Shown in pieces: positions 1 to 8,131 of a DNA stretch of 27,994 nucleotides. The stretch is from JBBQSF01 sp038214085. Lineage in GTDB: Bacteria; Bacteroidota; Bacteroidia; Bacteroidales; CG2-30-32-10. How positions within the stretch are numbered: position 1 is the first letter of the stretch; each line of letters begins with the position of its first letter. The stretch covers positions 1 through 27,994 of the forward strand of contig JBBQSF010000023.1 of the NCBI GenBank assembly GCA_038214085.1. The letters run 5' to 3'. The notes under the pieces are model-generated. The model was not told the DNA's origin. It did not search any database and saw only the letters and a list, made by a program, of their open reading frames with translations. A program made the position numbers and the translations under genes.

Positions 1-1746
1 TAATCTTTCTATAAGCAGCTTGCTGTGCTTGTTTCCATAAGTAAAATAAAGTGCCAGTCCTATTGCAAGCCAAATCAAAAAGCGCAACCAGTTTGTGATT
101 CCAAGTTGCGAAATAAGATACAGATTGGTAAGCAGTCCAAGCACAGGAATAGCAGATAGTTGCCTTACAATGCTCCATACAGAAATTGCCAGCCCAATAA
201 TAACAAACAGAATAAATGGGATTTTATGTTTGAAAACATCCCATCCATGTAAGCCGGGATAATCAATGTCAGTAGAGCTAAAATAAGAAGAAACGCCATC
301 GCCATTAAAAATAAAAATGGAAACAATAGTTGCAACAACAACAATTGGAACAACATACCTGCTGTTGTAATAAGGAATTTTAAAACCTTTATGTTCTGCC
401 GGCCTGTTGCTGTCCTTGCTTTTGTTAAGAATCAGAATGCCGCCACAGACAAGAATAAAAGCGAACAATGTTCCTATACTTGTAAGGTCGGTTACTTCTG
501 TCAGGTTCATGAACAGTGTAGGAATGGCAACCAGAATTCCTGTTAAAATGGTTGAGAAATATGGTGTTTTATACTTCGGGTGAATTTTCGAGAATTTTTT
601 TGGCAGCAAACCATCACGACTCATGCTCATCCAAATTCTGGGTTGCCCTACCTGAAAAACGAGTAAAACACTAGCCATTGCTATGATTGCGCTTACTGCA
701 ATAATTCCTGATAAAAAGTTCAGATCTAATTTTGAAAACACATAAGCCAGCGGATCGCCAACAGCAAGCTCTGTGTAACTTACCATTCCTGTAAGAACAA
801 GACTTATCAGCACATAAAGCACGGTGCATATTGCCAATGCATAAATCATTGCTTTGGGCAGGTCGCGTTGCGGATTCTTGCATTCTTCCGCTGTTGTAGA
901 AATAGCGTCGAATCCGATGTATGCAAAGAAAACTCCAGAAACGCCACGCAGAACACCTCCAAATCCATGTGGTGCAAAAGGCGACCAGTTTTCTGGATTT
1001 ACGTAAAATGCACCTACGCCAATAATTACAAAAAGAATAATGAGTTTCAGCAGCACCATAATATTGCTTGCAACTTTTGTTTCGTATATTCCAATATACA
1101 CTAATGCCGTAATAAGTGCAACTATTGAAAATGCAGGAATATCGGCAATTATTCGCATGTTTCCTATCATTGGGGCGTGCATCCAAGCATTATATGCTTC
1201 TTTCATTCCAAACGACAAATCATTAAAGCCGGTTCCCGTTGCCATTTGAGCTATAGCGGCATCATAACCCCGAGAGGCGGATAAAAAATCGGTGGAAAGC
1301 CATTCGGGAATCGACATTCCAATTCCGTTAAGCAATCCTGTAAAATAATCCGACCACGAAATAGCCACGGCAATGTTGCCTACTGCATATTCCATAATAA
1401 GATCCCAACCAATAATCCATGCAATCAATTCTCCAAAACTCACGTAGGCGTATGTATACGCACTGCCGCTAATGGGAATGCGTGATGCAAATTCCGCATA
1501 ACACAGTGCAGAAAATCCGCAAGCCAATGCAGTAAAAATAAATAACAGCGAAACAGCCGGGCCACCATGATAGGCAGCAGTTCCAATGGTGCTGAAAATT
1601 CCTGCGCCAATAATTGCAGCTATACCCAAAGCGGTAAGATCGCGGACAGTCAGGTTTTTTTTGAGTTGCAAATCTTCACGCTGTTCGCCTGCATGCTTGA
1701 GAATGGATTGTATTGATTTTACCCTGAAAAGTCCTTTTTTCTGCAT
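1..1746 (-). CDS. APC-superfamily amino acid permease, CAT-like (3' end outside window)
   Basis: Inner-membrane transporter, probably for amino acids, of the APC superfamily and most like the cationic amino acid transporter (CAT/YfnA-like) group. The reading frame is open for 582 codons from the ATG at 1746 to the window edge; the last codon seen is Leu, so the stop lies just outside. Residues 45-51 read IIGAGIF, the glycine-rich first helix that binds the substrate backbone in this superfamily. The rest is a long series of hydrophobic segments (about 12-14). The end YGNKHSKL matches the usual C-terminus of CAT-type permeases, so little is missing. A polar tail of about 30 residues precedes the first helix. 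The gene starts 6 bp after the cysS stop, so the two are probably co-transcribed. The substrate is not readable from sequence; lysine/arginine or broad neutral amino acids are both possible. Confidence 0.9.
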   Translation of the reverse strand, partial: MQKKGLFRVKSIQSILKHAGEQREDLQLKKNLTVRDLTALGIAAIIGAGIFSTIGTAAYHGGPAVSLLFIFTALACGFSALCYAEFASRIPISGSAYTYAYVSFGELIAWIIGWDLIMEYAVGNIAVAISWSDYFTGLLNGIGMSIPEWLSTDFLSASRGYDAAIAQMATGTGFNDLSFGMKEAYNAWMHAPMIGNMRIIADIPAFSIVALITALVYIGIYETKVASNIMVLLKLIILFVIIGVGAFYVNPENWSPFAPHGFGGVLRGVSGVFFAYIGFDAISTTAEECKNPQRDLPKAMIYALAICTVLYVLISLVLTGMVSYTELAVGDPLAYVFSKLDLNFLSGIIAVSAIIAMASVLLVFQVGQPRIWMSMSRDGLLPKKFSKIHPKYKTPYFSTILTGILVAIPTLFMNLTEVTDLTSIGTLFAFILVCGGILILNKSKDSNRPAEHKGFKIPYYNSRYVVPIVVVATIVSIFIFNGDGVSSYFSSTDIDYPGLHGWDVFKHKIPFILFVIIGLAISVWSIVRQLSAIPVLGLLTNLYLISQLGITNWLRFLIWLAIGLALYFTYGNKHSKLLIERL

Positions 1747-1752
1747 AAAAAA

Positions 1753-3222
1753 CTAACTTTTTTCCCAGCGACTGCCGTCTTTACCGTCTTTTACAACGAT
1801 ATTAATTTTTGCGAGCTCATTTCGTATTTTATCCGAAGCAGCATAATCCTTTGCTTCCCGTACCTGCTGACGCCATTGCAATACCAACTGCATCAGGCCA
1901 TCAACAACACCATTATCCGAAGATTCTGATTCTTCTTTGAAGCCAAGAATATCAAAAATAAAAACCTTCATTGTGTCTTTCATCAAATCTAAATCAGAAG
2001 AAGAAATCTTTTCTTTGCCATCGTTTACTGAATTGATAATGCGAACAAGTTCAAAAAGATTTGCAATAACAATAGGGCTGTTAAAATCATCGTTCATTGC
2101 ATCGTAACAACTTTTACGAATTTGTGCTACTGGCGAATCGCTTGTTTCCGAAACGGTTAATTTGCCAAGTAAGGAATATGCAGCAAACAAGCGTTTGAGG
2201 CCTTTCTCGGCAGCTTGTAACGCTTCGTTCGAAAAATCGAGTGTGCTGCGGTAATGTGCCTGAGCCATGAAAAACCTTACTGTCATTGGCGAATAGCCTT
2301 TTTCTAGTAAAGGATGATCGCCCGTAAATAATTCATGAGGTAAAAATCCGTTTCCAGCGCTTTTCGACATTCTTACACCATTAACAGTAAGCATATTTGT
2401 ATGCATCCAGTATTTTACAGGTGCAACATGGCTGCATGCCTGCGACTGTGCAATTTCGTTGGTATGATGTGTGGCTTGCAAATCCATTCCGCCACCATGG
2501 ATATCAAACGTATCGCCCAGATACTTTGTACTCATTGCCGAGCATTCAATATGCCATCCGGGAAAACCCCAACCCCATGGAGATGGCCATTTCATAAGGG
2601 TTTCTGGTTTTGCGCTGATCCATAATGCAAAATCGAGCCTTCCTTTTTTGTCATCTTGTCCGTCTAAAACCCTTGTTCCTTCAAGAAGTTCCTCGAGTTT
2701 TCGGTTTGTTAGCTCGCCATAATTATTGGTTTTACTGTATTTTTCAACATCAAAATAAATGGTGCCATTGGCTTCATATGCAAAACCGTTTTCAATTATT
2801 TTTTTAATCATTTCAATTTGTTCGGTGATATGACCTGTAGCTGTGGGCTCAATACTCGGTGGTAACGTATTAAATATCGACATCACATCATGAAAACCGA
2901 GCGTGTATTTTTGAACAATTTCCATGGGTTCGAGTTGCTCAAGCTTTGCTTTTTTTGCAAACTTATCATCGCCTTCATCTCTGTCGCCTTCCAAATGGCC
3001 TGCGTCTGTAATGTTTCTAACATAGCGTACTTTAAATCCAATATGTTTTAAATACCGGTACACCATATCAAATGAAATAAAAGTCCTGCTGTTTCCAAGA
3101 TGTACATCGCTGTATACAGTAGGGCCACACACATACAGACCAACCAATGGTGAATTGATGGGCTCAAAAATTTCTTTTTTTCGGCTGAGCGTATTGTATA
3201 ATTGTAATTTTTCGGTAATCAT
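1753..3222 (-). CDS. cysS: cysteinyl-tRNA synthetase
   Basis: Cytoplasmic class I aminoacyl-tRNA synthetase that charges tRNA-Cys. It has 489 residues, normal for bacterial CysRS. The class I HIGH signature is HLGN at residues 41-44 and the KMSKS loop is RMSKS at 284-288. The active-site zinc ligands that read the cysteine thiol are visible as Cys32 (in CGPTVYSD), Cys227 (in WHIECSAMS) and the HHTNE segment at 252-256. The family-typical GWHIECSAM and FDIHGGGMDL segments are intact. The ATG at 3222 gives the usual N-terminus, which runs into the conserved LYVCGPTVY. The amino acid permease follows 6 bp downstream. Upstream lie 128 bp without a gene, with only a weak promoter-like TAACTTCG at 3245-3252. 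Confidence 0.97.
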   Translation of the reverse strand: MITEKLQLYNTLSRKKEIFEPINSPLVGLYVCGPTVYSDVHLGNSRTFISFDMVYRYLKHIGFKVRYVRNITDAGHLEGDRDEGDDKFAKKAKLEQLEPMEIVQKYTLGFHDVMSIFNTLPPSIEPTATGHITEQIEMIKKIIENGFAYEANGTIYFDVEKYSKTNNYGELTNRKLEELLEGTRVLDGQDDKKGRLDFALWISAKPETLMKWPSPWGWGFPGWHIECSAMSTKYLGDTFDIHGGGMDLQATHHTNEIAQSQACSHVAPVKYWMHTNMLTVNGVRMSKSAGNGFLPHELFTGDHPLLEKGYSPMTVRFFMAQAHYRSTLDFSNEALQAAEKGLKRLFAAYSLLGKLTVSETSDSPVAQIRKSCYDAMNDDFNSPIVIANLFELVRIINSVNDGKEKISSSDLDLMKDTMKVFIFDILGFKEESESSDNGVVDGLMQLVLQWRQQVREAKDYAASDKIRNELAKINIVVKDGKDGSRWEKS

Positions 3223-3350
3223 CAGATAAATAATTAATATTCTGCGAAGTTAAAAAATGTTTGGATAATATTTTGACGCCGTTTTTGAAAATATAAGTCA
3301 ATTCAATAGGAGTGTTTTTTTGCAATTGTTGTAAGTTTTTGTCGATTTAA

Positions 3351-4481
3351 TTAGGAGTTAATGTGTTTTATGAACCATAATTCGAAAACAGGATCATGAA
3401 AAATAGGAGGGGTTGAAGTAAAATCAAGTATTTCCTTATTTTCTAAAGCTTCCTTAATCCTAGATACATTAGCAGATGAGCCCAGATTGTATTTTTTTAA
3501 ATTTTCAAATGAACTGTACTTTTGCTCACCATCTGAAAAAGCTTTTAAAAAATTTATTTGACCAGAACTCAAAGATTCAATTTCTTTTTGGTAAATAATT
3601 GCATTTTGCTCAATAATATCTTGTAGCGAATCTGAAATTATTTTCGAAGTTGCTGCTTTTTCTGTGTTGAACCAAATAATTTGTGCAAACTGCTGAACAA
3701 AGTAAGGATGGTTTTGCATCAGTTCAGCAATTTGTCCTGCAATTTCATTTGAGATTTGCTTTTTTGTCCTTCTAAAAGCATCTGTAATAAATAAGATCCA
3801 TTTTTCTTTTAATATTTTTTGGAGAAAAATCACATCACCGAATTTATAGAAAGGCATACTTTTGTTTTCAAAAAAATCAATTAACATGTGTCTTTTACTT
3901 CCGTAGAGAAGATATGTTACTTTTTTATGATGCTGCCAATAGGCACGCAATAATTTTTGAAACCCAATAGAGTCGTGATAGTGTGAAAGGTTCTGAAACT
4001 CATCAATACATACAATAATACGTATATTCTTCTTCAAAGCAATCTTTTCTGGCATGTTTAGAATTTCATCTGTGTTTCTGGTGCCAGAGCTCCAGTCAAA
4101 GCTAATGCTAAAATCATTTTGAGGATCCGCACCCATAGTTAATTTCGGCGTTATTTTTTTTAACATTTCTCCTGCTGTCTTTGCCCATTCTTGCCATCTT
4201 GATGATGAGGCTTTAAGTATTTCTCTGGCATAAATTTCGTAAAATTCATTTTCGGTTCTGGTTTTAAAAAGATCGATAAAACAAACTCGGATATCCTTTT
4301 CCTTCCTATTCAGGATACCTGATGCCTTTTTCACCAGAGATGATTTTCCCCATCTGCGAGGTGAAATAACAATTGTGTTAGTGCCCGAATTTAGATTGTT
4401 GTTTAATCGTTTTAATTCAATCTCTCTATTTGTAAAGAAACTGTTTTCTGCTATTTTTCCAAATAAAAACGGATTATGCAT
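3351..4481 (-). CDS. AAA-type ATPase of the archaeal ATPase (ATPase_2) family
   Basis: P-loop ATPase of the STAND/AAA group common as lone genes in archaea and Bacteroidota; the cellular role is unknown. Counted from the ATG at 4481 (376 residues), the Walker A motif SPRRWGKSS lies at about 40-48 and the Walker B IIVCIDEFQNL ends around residue 165, with the acidic pair at 160-161. The C-terminus has a winged-helix-like part and the family signature DPVFELWF close to the end. The N-terminus MHNPFLFGKI matches the usual start of this family. A TTG at 4529 in the same frame is a poor alternative, because it lies inside the promoter -33 element. The gene stands alone, in its own transcription unit, beside a 485-bp gene-free stretch. 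Family members are often suspected of being selfish or mobile genes, but no ends or repeats of a mobile element are visible here. Confidence 0.88.
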   Translation of the reverse strand: MHNPFLFGKIAENSFFTNREIELKRLNNNLNSGTNTIVISPRRWGKSSLVKKASGILNRKEKDIRVCFIDLFKTRTENEFYEIYAREILKASSSRWQEWAKTAGEMLKKITPKLTMGADPQNDFSISFDWSSGTRNTDEILNMPEKIALKKNIRIIVCIDEFQNLSHYHDSIGFQKLLRAYWQHHKKVTYLLYGSKRHMLIDFFENKSMPFYKFGDVIFLQKILKEKWILFITDAFRRTKKQISNEIAGQIAELMQNHPYFVQQFAQIIWFNTEKAATSKIISDSLQDIIEQNAIIYQKEIESLSSGQINFLKAFSDGEQKYSSFENLKKYNLGSSANVSRIKEALENKEILDFTSTPPIFHDPVFELWFIKHINS

Positions 4482-4498
4482 TTTAGGAGTTTTTTTTA

Positions 4499-4538
4499 CA
4501 AATATATGTAACATTTCTGTTACTAACAAATATGTTAC
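4499..4538 (-). promoter_or_regulatory. ATPase promoter overlapped by two tandem palindromes
   Basis: On the minus strand, TTTG (4527-4530), a 20-nt spacer and TATATTTG (4499-4506) match the Bacteroidetes -33/-7 promoter exactly. The spacer holds the palindrome GTAACA-TTTC-TGTTAC (4508-4523). A second one, TAACA-AATA-TGTTA (4524-4537), covers the -33 box. Both have a 4-nt centre and their centres are 15 bp apart. A protein bound there would block RNA polymerase, so this looks like a repressor operator. The expected transcript would begin about 10 nt before the ATG at 4481. Confidence 0.7.
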
Positions 4539-5023
4539 AAAATATTTTCTATCATTTTAAGAAGATACCTTATCCAAACTCAAGAGTAAAACAATAAGTC
4601 TGGTACGATTAGATAGTGGCTTTTTTCAATCTGGTACATTGGGTTATGGAACATACAAATATCATTTGATTTTCCGTTTCAATTATTTAATGCAATTGGT
4701 TGGATTTCATAAATATACACTACACATTTTTGAATGTAAGTAACTGAAAAGTAATCTGCTTTTTTGTTTTTTCTTTGATTTTAAAATTAAGCCCATCAAA
4801 ACAAAGGCAGTTGCTCACATTTACAATAACATATTTGCCAGTCTTGATCTGGATTTTTAATAAAATTTTGCAGATGAATAGTATTGAACTAATGAATTTT
4901 GCAGAATCATACAAGATTGAGAATGTTTAGCTACTAGTTGAAATAAATAAATCTCTATATCAAGTGAATTAAAAAATATTAATTTTACGACTTGATAGTG
5001 AAATAAATATTTATTAAAAAAAC
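4539..5023. other. gene-free stretch, possibly decayed coding sequence
   Basis: AT-rich region between the divergent ATPase and tdh genes with no convincing gene. Two short open stretches on the plus strand look faintly protein-like. One ends at the TAA near 4740 and contains LDSGFF. The other ends at the TAG near 4930 with NFAESYKIENV. A 64-codon minus-strand frame (4720-4914) has no recognisable motif. The octamer TCTGGTAC occurs twice, about 30 bp apart, near 4600 and 4631. These could be remains of a lost gene. I see no RNA gene and no clear promoter for tdh. Confidence 0.45.
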
Positions 5024-5971
5024 ATGGAAAAAATATTGGTAATTGGATGTGCCGGGCAGATCGGCTCTGAACTTACGCTTGAATTGCGAAGGATGTATGG
5101 AGATGCTAATGTTGTAGCAACGGATATTAAACCCGCTTCGAAGGAAATTATGGAGACTGGTCCTAATGAAATCCTTGATGTACTTGACACTCACAGGCTA
5201 TTCGGCACCATAACCCGCAACAAAATTACGCAGGTGTATCATCTGGCGGCAATTCTCTCCGGCAATGCCGAAAAAAAACCGCTGACATCATGGAACATCA
5301 ACATGAACAGCTTAATGAATGTTTTGGAAATAGGACGTGAAGTTGGCTTAAATAAAATTTTCTGGCCGAGCTCTATCGCTGTTTTTGGTCCAACTACACC
5401 ACGTGTGAATACCCCACAATTTACGGTTATGGAGCCAAATACGGTTTATGGAATCAGTAAACTGGCCGGCGAACGTTGGATAGAATATTATTTCAATAAG
5501 TTTAAAGTGGATACACGTAGTATCAGATATCCGGGCCTAATAAGTTATAAAACTGAAGCTGGCGGAGGAACTACCGACTATGCCGTTGAAATATTTTACG
5601 AAGCGGTAAGAAATAAAACGTATGAATGTTTCCTCGGTCCACAAACCGGATTACCCATGGCATTTATGAGCGATGCAATAAAAGCAACCATTGAATTAAT
5701 GGAGGCCGATCAGTCGAAACTTTCGTTGCATTCAAGTTATAATATGGCAGGCATCAGCTTCACTCCAGAAGAACTTTCGAATGAAATTAAAAAACACATT
5801 CCTGATTTTACTATTTCGTATAAACCTGATTTCCGTCAGGCAATTGCTGATTCGTGGCCTTCAAGTATAGATGACGCCGTGGCCCAAAAGGATTGGGATT
5901 TAAAAAACGAATACAATATTAATAACATGACCACTTTAATGCTTGATGAGATTGGAAAAAAAATGAATTAA
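5024..5971 (+). CDS. tdh: L-threonine 3-dehydrogenase, short-chain (SDR/epimerase-like) type
   Basis: Oxidises L-threonine with NAD+ to 2-amino-3-oxobutyrate, the first step of threonine breakdown to glycine. The 315 residues have the extended-SDR layout. The Rossmann motif GCAGQIG lies at residues 8-14, with an acidic residue (Asp34) after the second strand suiting NAD+. The catalytic set is Ser116/Ser117 with Tyr142 and Lys146 in YGISK. The size and the RYPGLISY and GGGTTDYAVEIFYEA segments fit the SDR-type threonine dehydrogenases rather than sugar epimerases. The next gene is kbl, which uses the product, and this pairing is the main support for the assignment. A UDP-sugar epimerase is the alternative but is unlikely in this context. 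ATG at 5024, with no Shine-Dalgarno sequence. Confidence 0.93.
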   Translation: MEKILVIGCAGQIGSELTLELRRMYGDANVVATDIKPASKEIMETGPNEILDVLDTHRLFGTITRNKITQVYHLAAILSGNAEKKPLTSWNINMNSLMNVLEIGREVGLNKIFWPSSIAVFGPTTPRVNTPQFTVMEPNTVYGISKLAGERWIEYYFNKFKVDTRSIRYPGLISYKTEAGGGTTDYAVEIFYEAVRNKTYECFLGPQTGLPMAFMSDAIKATIELMEADQSKLSLHSSYNMAGISFTPEELSNEIKKHIPDFTISYKPDFRQAIADSWPSSIDDAVAQKDWDLKNEYNINNMTTLMLDEIGKKMN

Positions 5972-5974
5972 ATT

Positions 5975-6003
5975 TGTTGCACAGATTTAAGCAGAGTGCA
6001 ACA
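5975..6003. repeat. inverted repeat between tdh and kbl
   Basis: Perfect 8-bp inverted repeat TGTTGCAC / GTGCAACA around a 13-nt loop, beginning four bases after the tdh stop. The stretch that follows (CACAGCGTATCAGAGAG) resembles degenerate CACAG-type intergenic repeats of Bacteroidota. There is no T-run directly after the stem, so it is more likely an mRNA hairpin or repeat remnant than a terminator. It sits in the 97-bp gap of a presumed two-gene operon. Confidence 0.55.
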
Positions 6004-6068
6004 CAGCGTATCAGAGAGAAAAAAATAAGAGCACATTGATAAGCATTGTAAAACAAAAAAATATAATT

Positions 6069-7310
6069 ATGAAAAAAAGAATGGATGACTTTCTGGCTGT
6101 TGAGCTTCAAAAGCTTCAGGATCAGAAATTATTTAAAAACGAACGCATTATCGAAAGCCCACAAGGAGCTGAGATTATTGTAAAAGGAAAAAAATGTCTG
6201 AATTTTTGTGCAAACAATTATCTCGGACTTTCTTCGCATCCTGAATTAATTAAAGCTTCGCATGAAGAAATTGACCACAGAGGTTATGGTCTTTCCTCGG
6301 TGCGCTTTATATGCGGAACACAGGATATTCACAAGGAACTCGAAAAGAAACTTTCTGAATTCCTTGGTATGGAAGACACTATTCTTTTCTCTTCCTGTTT
6401 TGATGCAAATGGTGCAGTTTTCGAACCATTGCTTGGCGAAGATGACGCCATTATCAGCGATGCACTGAATCATGCATCTATTATTGACGGAATTCGTTTA
6501 TGCAAGGCACAACGCTGGGCATACAAACATGGCGATATGCGCGATGTGGAAGAAGAAGATCCTGCCACCGGAAAAATGGCAAAAGGTTTGGAACGCTGCC
6601 TTATCGACGCAAAAAATTGTCGGTTCAGAATGATAGTTACTGATGGTTCTTTTAGCATGGATGGCGACATTGCAAGACTGAAAGAAATATGCGACCTTGC
6701 CGAAAAATACGATGCCATTGTAATGGTTGACGACAGCCACTCAACAGGATTTTTAGGAAAAACAGGTCGTGGAACACATGAGTACCGCGATGTAATGGGA
6801 AGGGTAGATATTATCACCACTACTTTTGGTAAAGCCTTAGGTGGAGCATCGGGTGGATGTATCTCTGCCAGTAAAGAAATAGTGAGCTGGATGCGCAATA
6901 AAGCACGTCCGTATTTATTCTCAAACACAGTGCCTCCAGCTGTTGTGGGTGCAACAATCAAAGTGCTTGATATCCTAACTAAATCAACGGATTTGCGTGA
7001 TAAACTCGAAGCAAATACCAAATATTTCCGCTCAAAAATGACAGAAGCAGGATTTGATATCGTTGCTGGTGATCATCCAATTGTGCCAATAATGTTCGGA
7101 AAATATCCCGATTGCTCAAAACTTGCAGTTGACTTTGCTTCTAAAATGCTTGAAGAAGGAATTTATGTTATTGCATTTTCTTTCCCAGTTGTAGCTAAAG
7201 GAAAAGACAGGATACGTGTACAGATTTCTGCAGGTCACGATATGGCACAGCTTGACAATGCTATTGTTGCATTTACCAAGGTTGGCAGAGAGCTTGGAAT
7301 GATAAAATAA
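6069..7310 (+). CDS. kbl: glycine C-acetyltransferase (2-amino-3-ketobutyrate CoA ligase)
   Basis: PLP enzyme that splits 2-amino-3-oxobutyrate with CoA into glycine and acetyl-CoA, the step after Tdh. From the ATG at 6069 it has 413 residues, typical of the alpha-oxoamine synthase family. The PLP lysine is Lys255 in TTFGKALGGA. The cofactor ring is held by Asp221 and His224 in VDDSHSTGFLGKTGRG. The CANNYLGLSSHP segment at about 47-58 and RFICGTQDIHKELE at about 79-92 are family hallmarks. An in-frame start at 6036 would add an unmatched MISIVKQKNII, so 6069 is preferred; 6081 is also possible. Adjacency to tdh separates it from the related AKB ligases for biotin and sphingolipid synthesis. 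A strong hairpin terminator follows 20 bp after the stop. Confidence 0.96.
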   Translation: MKKRMDDFLAVELQKLQDQKLFKNERIIESPQGAEIIVKGKKCLNFCANNYLGLSSHPELIKASHEEIDHRGYGLSSVRFICGTQDIHKELEKKLSEFLGMEDTILFSSCFDANGAVFEPLLGEDDAIISDALNHASIIDGIRLCKAQRWAYKHGDMRDVEEEDPATGKMAKGLERCLIDAKNCRFRMIVTDGSFSMDGDIARLKEICDLAEKYDAIVMVDDSHSTGFLGKTGRGTHEYRDVMGRVDIITTTFGKALGGASGGCISASKEIVSWMRNKARPYLFSNTVPPAVVGATIKVLDILTKSTDLRDKLEANTKYFRSKMTEAGFDIVAGDHPIVPIMFGKYPDCSKLAVDFASKMLEEGIYVIAFSFPVVAKGKDRIRVQISAGHDMAQLDNAIVAFTKVGRELGMIK

Positions 7311-7330
7311 ATATTTTTGAATTTTAAATT

Positions 7331-7365
7331 AAGCCATCTGGATTATTTCAGGTGGCTTTTTATTT
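7331..7365 (+). terminator. rho-independent terminator after tdh-kbl
   Basis: Stem AAGCCATCTG (7331-7340) pairs along all 10 bp, with one G-T pair, to CAGGTGGCTT (7349-7358) around an 8-nt loop, followed by a T-rich tail. It closes the threonine operon just before the pyrophosphatase promoter. Confidence 0.88.
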
Positions 7366-7395
7366 AAAATAAAATCACTGAATTGCCTATCTTTG
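7363..7395 (+). promoter_or_regulatory. promoter of the inorganic pyrophosphatase gene
   Basis: TATCTTTG at 7388-7395 matches the Bacteroidetes -7 box TAnnTTTG exactly. The -33 element is weak (TTTA at 7363-7366, spacer 21). It lies directly after the kbl terminator and 15 nt before the ATG at 7411, so the leader must be very short. It also overlaps an in-frame TTG at 7393, which rules that codon out as the start. Confidence 0.7.
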
Positions 7396-7410
7396 CAAAA
7401 AAATACCACA

Positions 7411-8067
7411 ATGAATAAATCAATTGATCCTATTGGAAAATTAATGGGATTACGCTACAAATCACACCCTTGGCATGGGATCGATCTTGGTCCAGAAGCA
7501 CCTGAACAGCTAACCTGTTTTATTGAAGTAGTTCCCTACGATACTGTAAAATACGAAATTGATAAAACAACCGGATATTTGAAAATAGATCGCCCGCAAA
7601 AATATTCCAATATCATTCCAGCTTTGTATGGTTTTATTCCTCAAACATACTGTGGGGCTAATCTTGCGAAGCTTGCTAACGATGCACTTGAGCGTACAGA
7701 TATTGTGGGAGATAAAGATCCTTTGGATATTTGCGTACTCACCGAAAAGGATATTACACATGGAAACTTGCTCGTAAAAGCAAGGCCTATTGGGGGTTTT
7801 AGAATGATTGACCGCAACGAAGCCGACGATAAAATAATTGCTGTGTTAATAGATGATGCTGTGTATGGCGATTATCAAGATATTTCGGATTGTCCTCAGG
7901 CAGTAATTGATCGTTTGCGTCATTATTTTCTTACATATAAAGACATGCCCGGTGAAAAACGTGGTTGCGAAATTCCACAGATTTATGGGAAAGAAGAAGC
8001 GCTGAAGACTATTCGCACTACAATGCAGGATTATCAGTCGTTTGTTGAAAAGTTGCTGTTTAGTTAA
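7411..8067 (+). CDS. ppa: inorganic pyrophosphatase, family I (soluble)
   Basis: Soluble cytoplasmic enzyme that hydrolyses pyrophosphate to two phosphates with Mg2+, pulling biosynthetic reactions forward. From the ATG at 7411 it has 218 residues, longer than the E. coli enzyme and usual for Bacteroidota. The family I metal-binding signature is GDKDPLDICVLTE, with Asp101, Asp103 and Asp106. The conserved EVVPYDTVKYEID stretch (about 39-51), the tyrosine in PALYGFIPQTYCG, and the late YFLTYKD segment are all present. It has its own promoter and stands as a single gene after the threonine operon. The start is set at 7411 because the in-frame TTG upstream is part of the -7 box. Confidence 0.95.
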   Translation: MNKSIDPIGKLMGLRYKSHPWHGIDLGPEAPEQLTCFIEVVPYDTVKYEIDKTTGYLKIDRPQKYSNIIPALYGFIPQTYCGANLAKLANDALERTDIVGDKDPLDICVLTEKDITHGNLLVKARPIGGFRMIDRNEADDKIIAVLIDDAVYGDYQDISDCPQAVIDRLRHYFLTYKDMPGEKRGCEIPQIYGKEEALKTIRTTMQDYQSFVEKLLFS

Positions 8068-8131
8068 TGATGGGGTTTTTCCTAAAAGCATCACATAGGA
8101 AGCAAGAAAACAATTTACAGTAAGTAAGAAT

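Noticed and set aside
671..1186. Minus-strand open frame of 171 codons inside the permease gene
   Set aside because: It is in a different frame from the 582-codon permease frame, has an unnatural Cys/Arg/Tyr-rich composition and no motif; it is a shadow of the real gene.
3245..3252. TAACTTCG as a cysS -7 box
   Set aside because: One base off the consensus and no -33 element at the right distance; too weak to list.
4482..4529. Upstream TTG start for the ATPase adding 16 residues
   Set aside because: The TTG lies in the -33 promoter element and the added residues do not match the usual MxNPFxFGKI family start at 4481.
4720..4914. 64-codon minus-strand frame in the gene-free stretch
   Set aside because: No recognisable motif, no promoter box, low-complexity Lys/Phe content; not enough to call a gene.
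6470..7021. 183-codon antisense frame within kbl
   Set aside because: Antisense to a highly conserved PLP enzyme; Ser/Pro-rich shadow with no motif.
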